Source of the DNA: Phoronis australis
Taxonomy: Eukaryota > Phoronida > Phoronidae
Length of the DNA stretch: 25,595 nucleotides
Assembly: GCA_002633005.1 (NCBI GenBank)
Contig: NMRA01000954.1
Span: 1 to 25,595, forward strand
Direction: 5' to 3'
Part shown: positions 12,601 through 21,600 of the stretch, piece after piece
Layout: the number at the start of each line of letters is the position of its first letter
Position numbering within the stretch: position 1 is the first letter of the stretch
Notes under the pieces: generated by a model
Told to the model about the DNA's origin: nothing
What the model saw: only the letters and a program-made list of their open reading frames with translations
Databases searched by the model: none
Position numbers and translations under genes: made by a program

Positions 12601-15600
12601 TAAAACGCTCGTGATTTTTTAAGTGTACAATGTCTTGCGTGTAGGTGCCGTCAAGACAACCAATGCCAGCATGGACAGGGTCGTCTGTAAGTCAGAATGT
12701 GGCTCCACCCAATTCACAAGCCCCCCCTCAACACATGACTCCTCATAACATGGGGCTCAGACCTCCCTTAGGACAAGCACAGAACCAAGGTCCCCCCTTA
12801 CAGCAAGGTTTTCAACAAACTCCATTTGTAAGTTCAACAAGCATTCTAAGAAATCTTAAGTTTTGATGTAGATCACTTCATGTAATAAAATTAGTGTCAG
12901 TTTTTATGTACCCACAGATATGTATGTGGGCGCATCATGCCGTCATCCCTGTTTGTCTTGCATCCACTGCTGCATCTCCAAAACCCTTGGTTTGATGTTC
13001 GTGTAGTTTTACACATATGTTCGTATTGTGGAAGGGATGTTATGAGCAAATTTGCGGCGAATCGGTCTGATGGTGGATCTTCACGAAACTTGCATGTGAT
13101 TTTATTGAGAAGAGTGCAACTGATGTGGAATTGGGATAAATTGTGACTAATGCAGAGTCCCCTGGTGGCAATTTTGTTTTTTTCTTTTCGTTTGACTTGA
13201 TAACCATAAGGAAACTAGTTGTTCATAAAATTTAGCAAAGAAGATGCTATCATGTGAACGACAGCATAGCCTTATTTGAGATATTTGACTTACATTACGC
13301 CCCTAAGGGCTTTTTTATTGAGTATCCTCTAAACTTTGTGAAGAATCATGATATAAGGTGGCAGGAGTGAACCTGGGTATTGAGGATAGCATTGAGGATA
13401 GTACTGAGGCTAGCATTGAGGATAGCGTTGAGGATAGCGTTGAGAATAGCGTTGAGGGTAGCGGTGAGGGTAGCGTTAAGGGTAGCGTTGAGGGTAGCGT
13501 TGAGGGTAGCACTGAGGATAGCGCTGAGGGTAGCGCTGAGGGTAGCAATGAGGGTAGTACTGAGGGTAGCACTGAGGATAGCGTTGAGGGTAGCGTTGGG
13601 GGTAGCATTGGGGGCAGCCTTCAGGGCAGCCTTCAGGGCAGCGTTGACGATAGCGTTGAGGATAGCATTGAGGATAGCGTTGAGGATAGCATTGACAACT
13701 TGCTTTGCACCACCTAGAGTTTACTAGCATTGCTCCCATTAATGGGAATGTTTAAGATAATGACCATCCTTTGTCTGTTAAAGGCACACAGTGGGCACAT
13801 ATCAGCACCATCCATTGGTCTTGTTTGTACTCACATTAGGTATATTTAGCAAGAACTGACAGTTGGTTGCGTGAAGTCATGCTTAGAATATTAAATGCTG
13901 CATTTTGAGTTGTGATCAACTTTTAAATCTTTTCAAAGCCATAAATCTGCCCATCTGAGTAAGGAACACCTTTGAGGCGAAGGTTATGTAGGACGCCATA
14001 AAATGGCCAAATTGGACTGATTTCAAAGCATCACATACTGGAAACCGCTGATCGGATTCATACGGTACTTTCAGATAACATGCTTTGTTTGCAAAAATGC
14101 TGTTAAGAACTGTTTTTAAGTGCTCCATTTTGGGATATTGGGCTTACAAAAAATAGAACTAATAATGATTTTCATGAAAAATCTTAAAAGTTGCATAAAA
14201 CTGAAACGTAGTGATATTTTAGAAAACTGTAACAGCGTTTTTGATATCTCACCTCGATCATTTATATAGCACAAAATTTGATGGTGTGATTGATTCCATT
14301 GTTTTGCTATCGATGTGCCTTTTTTCTGAAATTTTGCTTAAAAGACATGGTCAGGTGACCCAATTAATATGAGATTGGTGAAGTCAAAAATCAAATTCTA
14401 CAGACTTTCTTCTTTCAGTAATTTGAGTTAAAATTGTATTTGTTTAGATATGTTGCTAACTGCACAGAGTTATGGATAAAGTCATACAAGTCATTNAAGG
14501 TCATACAAGTCATTCAATCTATATTGATAAGGTCATACAAGTCATTCATTCTATATTGATAAGGTCATACAAGTCCTTCATTCTATATTGATAAGGTCAT
14601 ACAAGTCCTTCATTCTATATTGATAAGGTAATACAAGTCCTTCGTTCTATATCGATAAGGTCCTACAAGTCATTCGTTCTATATCGATAAGGTCCTACAA
14701 GTCATTCATTCTATAACTAAAGGTCGTCATGAAAAATTTTTCAGCAGAAAGAATGTTCATACAACTTTAATGTATTACGCTGGCTGAATGTAGATAAACA
14801 TGTGATGAATTTAGACAAAATGGCTGAATGTAGCATGTGGTGCTGAAGTAGCACGAGACTGACCACAAGGAGGTGCTGATTGTTTTAAATTTATTTCCTA
14901 TATCTACGTGATATAGTTAAAAGGGTGTGCCTCGTTTCTTTGTCTGATATTTCGTGTTGAGGTGTTTATTTAATGGTAGCGAAGTAGAATGCACCCTAGC
15001 TGAAGATACTGTGCTGATGCAGCCGTGATTGATCAAACGTGACGGGTCTACATGCGAAATCTGTCGATATATTCTACGTATTCTGCGGGGAAAATGGTTT
15101 CGAATAAATCCGCCCTTTTCTGATAGGTAAGTCACGGAGGCCCTATACCCCAGCAGCCACAGCAACAGTTTGCAGGCCCCAGGCTGCAGCCCATGAGTCA
15201 CCAGGTGGGCCCCACTCAGAGTCGACCTATGCACCCCGTCCTGCACAACCAAAGATGCAGAGGTCCAGGTGAGTGTTGTACCTAGTGAATGATTCATTTG
15301 CAGACTTTTGTTCCTTCCCTGTCACTGTTCTACTATAGTATCTCGTGTTAAGGTGGGTTGGTATGGTTAAAATTATTACCCAAATCTGTCTTTTTTCTCT
15401 TGTTTAAGGCTTCTCACATTGTTGTGAATGCTCACAATTTCTCAAATCCTTTTCTGATGGCACCTGTCATGTAAACACAAATAATAACGTTTTTATGTAG
15501 TTCTAATTAAATCTGTAAAAATAATGAAGAAATACAATTTGAATATAATTTCATTCTTCTACCATATTGTACCTTAAGTTAGTCCGGCTTTACCATACAT

Positions 15601-18600
15601 TAACACGTGAAGTGTTCTCTTTGGCCTGATCTGCCATTTCTGAGATAAGATGTTGTATACTCCTGACTTTGTTCATCATCATATTGTGAAGTCTATGTTG
15701 TTCATGTGTCTGTTGGGTTCACTCACATTTATGGACCACTATTCACTAATTGTTCATGCTGCTGAGGAGTCACACTAAATACTAACTCCTCTTTGTCCAG
15801 CCTCCATGCCCTCACAACCCCAGTTCAATGGTCCCCGCCAGTTTCACCAAGGCCCAGGAGGTTATCAACAGAGTGCGCCACAATACAACCAAGCTCCACC
15901 TTCTAGCCTATTTCAACAAAGGCCCCTAAATCAAGTGCGAGGTCAAGTAAGTTGTTGCTATGGTGATCAGGATTGAGAAAATTTTATAAGTACTGCTGAA
16001 GTTTTGGCCGGATGAATTTATTGCAGTATTTAACATCCTTTCTGTGGTGTGTGCCTAATCTGGTGGAGATACCGTAGTAGTCATTGACAGGGGTCTCGCA
16101 TTTTGAGAACCAGTTTTCTCCACTGAATATTGGGCATGAACCTGGTTCTCAAAATATCCTGCAAGTGACTATTGGCAAAGATGTAGTACAGCCGCACTTC
16201 CGTACAGTGCCGAAAGCTCAAATTCAGTTCCCGTACCTATTGCATGGTTAGGCCTTGCTGTGTACTAACAAATGTATGAAGGAAGAATACAAACCAACTA
16301 AAAACATTTTATAGTTAAAAACAAGAAGCATTTATTTTGGTTTAAAGACTTTAATCACAACTCCTTTATGTATTTATTAATAAACCGTTAATCTTGCTCC
16401 TAAGTCAGGAAACAACACATTTATTTTCATTTGAAGTTTGTCCATATTTGGAAAACCTTGCATATTTGAAGCAAATACATTGCTATCATTGTGAATGTTA
16501 AAATCATGTGTTCTGTATTATTTCATAGTTGCCTTTTAGTAAATCATTTGTAGGTCACATTTCATTGCCTTTGGAGTTCCAAAGATTTTCTGTCCCAGCG
16601 AGGGTTTGAATACATGATCTTCTGCTAGAAATGATCGATTTCAGTTACAGATGTATGCATATTTAATGTAGTTACAATGTGTTGATGTTGGTGGCCTTGT
16701 GTGATCACTATGAGTTGGGAGGTGTGCTGACATCAGTTATGCACTGAAGATGAGAACCATCTTGACATCAGTTATGCACTGAAGATGAGAACCATCTTGA
16801 CATCAGTTATGCACTGAAGATGAGAACCATCTTGACATCAGTTATGCACTGAAGATGAGAACCATCTTGTTCTCATTGTATTTGTGCTCTTCACAACAGA
16901 TAATTCAAATTTGACCAAACTCATCAGAAAATCTGGGTGCATTTTGTGGAAAACTGGGAACATGTACACTGAACTGATGTTAAGTGTTAATAAATGGCCC
17001 ATGCAGGTAACAATTTAAATGACTAATCTCCAGCTAGTTCAAACGCATCACATTGGTTTTCACATTCAGCTGGTGGTGGCAAAATCCAGATATATTAGTT
17101 TTGATGACTCTAACAAATGTTTAGTGGATACTGTTGTCCTTATGCTTGTTCTTAGTTTTGTTTCTGACACGGCACCCTACATTACGTAGTCACATACCCA
17201 ACTATACACTGTGTGTCCCTGTAGTCACATACCCAACTATACACTGTGTGTCCCTGTAGTCACATACCCAACTATACACTGTGTGTCCCTGTAGTCACAT
17301 ACCCAACTATACACTGTGTGTCCCTGTAGTCACATACCCAACTATACACTGTGTGTCCCTGTAGTCACATACCCAACTATACACTGTGGGCCCCTGTGAC
17401 CCAACTCTTGAGTCTACATTTGTATTCTTCAGTTCCAACCAAGACCAAACCGACCACAACATTGGCAGAGTCGGCCATACGTGCCATCATCCCAAGGTTT
17501 CCAGTCCCGCTCCTCCCTGGACGCCCAACCAATTCAGTCATTGGTTAGTGGGCAGGTTCAGCAACCCACACGTCATCAGGCCCCGCCCAGACACCCTCAC
17601 GGCATCCCTAGGCAGCAGCATCCAAGACAGCAACCTCCCAGGCAGCAGCCTCCCAGGCAAGTTAGCCCAAGGTTTCCTCAGAAAAGGCCTCCGTTCCGAC
17701 CTCGACAAGGTGAAGGTCAGGGTCAGAGGTCGCAGTTTCAGCAACATGCCAACCCGCAGAGGTGAGTTACACATATATATATATATATATACATGTATAC
17801 ATATGTATGTGCTTAATGTCTTTTGGGATTCAAATCAGGAACGGCAGCCAAACACTTTGGTGGCTGAGCTGAATCTCCCTTAGTGTGTTGCAGAGTATTT
17901 TAAGCGTAATAAACTGGTGGAGACAATGATCTTAATTTCAGCGAACGTTTGCTAGACAGTGGTAATAATTGACGATTTACAATAGCACCACAAAACCACA
18001 ACAGATTTTTATGCTCCCTTGTATTTGTATGTGGTCGCATTTTTTTGTCATTCCTGTCTGTTCGGCATCCATCCAGCATCCATCCGGCGTCTGGCATCCG
18101 CTGCTTTATCTTCAAAAGCCTTCAATTTTGGTTCATGAACTTTTGCAGATATGTTCCTTTCATGAATGGAATGGCATGAGCAAATTTTCGAACGAATCCA
18201 ACTACCAGTGTGCCCCGTAGTGGCAATTTTAGTTTTTCATTTACCTCTGTATCTTTGGAGGTCCTTTAAAGGATTTTCATAAAATTTAACAAATAGGTAT
18301 CACCGACTACTGTGGCGCCTCCTAGTGGCAGGTTCTTTTGCATCTATGGCTGTATCTCCTAAGCTCTCTGCAGGATCTTTATTAAATTTGACAAGTGTAG
18401 TTGTATGAAGTTGACAATGAATAATGACGACAGGACGAATCCAACTATCGCTGTGCCTGCCTAGTGGCAATTTGTTTTCGCTGTAGTCTGTATCTTTGAA
18501 GCAAATTTAATAAATTGGTTTCTATTTATGAAAAGACGACACGTTCCCATTTTCAGTAGATTCGACGTGTAATTGCCATTTTTGTCATGAAATTTTGCAG

Positions 18601-21600
18601 ATTTCTATTAAAGAGACTATAACAGATGGATTTGCCGTATTCTGTGCCACTCGATGGTCATTTTAAAATTTTTAAAAGTTTTTTACTTCATCCTCTCCAT
18701 CCACCAAACTGTTTAAAGGATCAGTATTTAAATTGGAAGATGTGTTCCTGATGAGAAGATTTAGGCTGGCGTTGATTCTTGGAGGTGTTCGACTACTCTG
18801 TCGCCCCTTTATAACCCTTTCAGGGCTCGACATAACGAGCTGCAGGTCGCATTTGCGACCTGAAATTTGGAAATGCGAGCTGAGATTTTTGTCAGCTCGT
18901 ATCAAGTCGCAAAATGCGACCTGGAATTTCCAACGAATGCGAGCTGAGTTTTTACACTTCTCATCATATACAAAGCAGCTCTTGTTAAACCGACCGTTAT
19001 TTGGTTGTTGCCAAATACAAGTTTAATAGAAGACTAACCGAGAACAGCCCTCCCGATGACTTGTAAGCATGTCGCGTGAACATGGGATATGCAGAATCGA
19101 TCTTTGACGCGTTTCATTGACTAACACTTTCGGCCACTTTTGTAAATTCCCGGATTCGCCGAAGAAAGTTTCACATAAGATGTCCTTATTACATGTAACA
19201 AATATCCACGACAATATCCCTGATATCGCACTGCAGCACCGTTAGCGCGCAAGCGGTCCCGGCAGACAATCGTGACTTAGACTGAGATGTGCTTCTCCTT
19301 TTATCGTATTAAGACAGCCAAAGTGAAAATGACAACCTTATTAATCGCCAAACGACGGTCACGTCTTTACTTTCAGTTGCCAAGAAATTTTCTCCCTTTT
19401 CACATCGCAAATTTAGCTACTCGAATGCACATGTCAGTTAGAGAGCACTGATTCAACTTTCACGCCGGCAACTTGCCTTGCGCTCTAGAGACTTTCAATG
19501 GCGGTCGTGAAGAACAGTAAGGCCGTACCTGCATGAATGAAGTCAATTTTGAGATACAAAATTTGTGAGTATTTAACGCTGCTGGTAAGAGCATAATCTA
19601 AACATTTTCTCGATGATCTAAAAAATCTATTTTGGCGCGTAAAAATGGCGGGAAAATTTTGCGACCTGGCATTTACGAATGCGAGCTGGATTTTGAAAAT
19701 GCGACCTGGGATTTTGGCTTGGTCGCAAAATGCGACCTGGCGATTTTAATAGCGTCGAGCCCTGCCTTTGTGAAATTTAGCAGATATGTTCGTATGGAGA
19801 TGGCAACACATGATGACCAGTTTCAGACTTGTCCAACTACAGCTGTGCCCCCTAGTGGTAATCTTATTTTTTACTTTTACCACTGTAGCTTCAGAGTTCC
19901 TCTATGCTTTTTCACGAAGTTGGGAAGTTGCTGTTATGCAGATGACGTTTCCATTTTGTGATGGATTCAACATATTCTGCACCAAATAGTGGCCGTTTAA
20001 ATTATTTTTGAGTCTGTTTTTGTGTCATTTGTTTGTGTATCTGCCAAACCACACAGAGAATCATTATGAAAATAGGCAGATGTGTTCCTACTGACAAGAG
20101 CATGACTGGTGCAGATTTTCATAGGGTCCAAATACTGTGGTGCCCTCTAGTGACATATTTTTGCATCTACAGCTGTTATCTCCTAAATGCCTCTCAAGAC
20201 GTTTATGAAACTTTGCAATTGTATCCCTATTAATCCTTTCAACACAGCAGACCTCTTAAGCGGTCTCTGAAACTTACCTCCATTCAACACCGTGGACCGC
20301 TTTATCGGTCTCACGATATGCCGAACTTCCAAGCAACAGAATATTTGATTGGTTGATTAGGGGAATTCTTTTGTGTACGTCACAAATTTAAATATAGCCT
20401 TACCTTCATTTCTAACAGCTTTTCTGATTCGTTGCTGAGAGGTAACGTGAGTTATTGAAGGGGTTTTCCAAGAATTTAGATCGATGACTCGCGAAAACAA
20501 AATGTCGGCCGACGGCGATTCAGACATAGACTTTTCAAATGACGAAATTGGCAATAATTTGTATACTTTTTACTTAATTAATATACAAGATAACCCAAAA
20601 AGGAATTCTTGTATATCTGGCCAGATTTTGTTGACTATTACGACAAAGAAGTTGATTTACATGGCTTTGAACCAAAGGAAAACTTTACAGGTCACGAATT
20701 TCGCAATTGGGTCAAACAAACGCCGTTGAACTCCGACAACTTCGCAAATTTTCTGAACATGTGGAGTCTTCTAGAGTGTACGATGGTTCTGATAAGCAAG
20801 TTGAGTACTTTAGAAATTTCTATATTGATGAAATATTCGGTGAAATTGTCAGGGTAATTAATTTGAACGCCCAAACGAAGCGCGAGTCACAACCGGAAGT
20901 GGACAAATTTGAATCGTTGAACTTAACGATCGCCTAATTTAAGTCACTTTATGGACTTCAAATGTAAATAGAAGATGTGAAATATGATCGAAAATGTATC
21001 TTAAGAAATTTTACTGAAGAATATTGACGACACTGTTACTCATAAATCATTTTTATTTTTTAAACGATATATTAAATTGGCAAATTGGCAAACAAACACC
21101 GGCATTTCAGGTGTTACTTACCTGCATCACGTGAGAGAGTGGGATTTTTTAATTTTGGTGAATTTGTAGATAAAGTTCATTCTGTTCTCTACATTTTGGT
21201 GTATTACACAAATTCAATTATAAATGGATTGTTTATGGAATTTTGAAAACAAGCACCTCAGTTCAGCCCATGTGTGCTAAGTTACTTGGGGTTCAGGGAC
21301 ACAATGGCCGACAGTTACTTGGAGTTGAAAGAGTTAACTTGACAACATATGGACAGATTGGACTACTAGACTACTGGACTACTGGACTACTGGACTACTG
21401 GTGTGGCTCCTAATGGCATGGTTGCCTTTGTACCTTTGGAGTTTCATAAAATTTGGCAAATAGCTTTTAGAGACGATGACGCTGCCTTCAGTGTATTTTG
21501 TGGCATCTAATGCTGATACTAATAAGCACCCCTAGAAGCACACCGTTTGCGGTGCCGTCGTGGACACATTTCAACTCTCCGCATTGCTCTTGTTTTATAG

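Noticed and set aside
13315-13739. Long repetitive ORFs on both strands (S-V-E-G, A-L-R-I, L-P-S-T, Y-P-Q-R repeats)
   Set aside because: They all come from one 12-bp minisatellite without stop codons; four frames are open at once and none joins the host gene in phase.
14917-15297. Minus-strand ORF of 126 residues
   Set aside because: It is antisense to exon 8 and has no recognisable domain, while the plus strand shows proper splice sites and phase.
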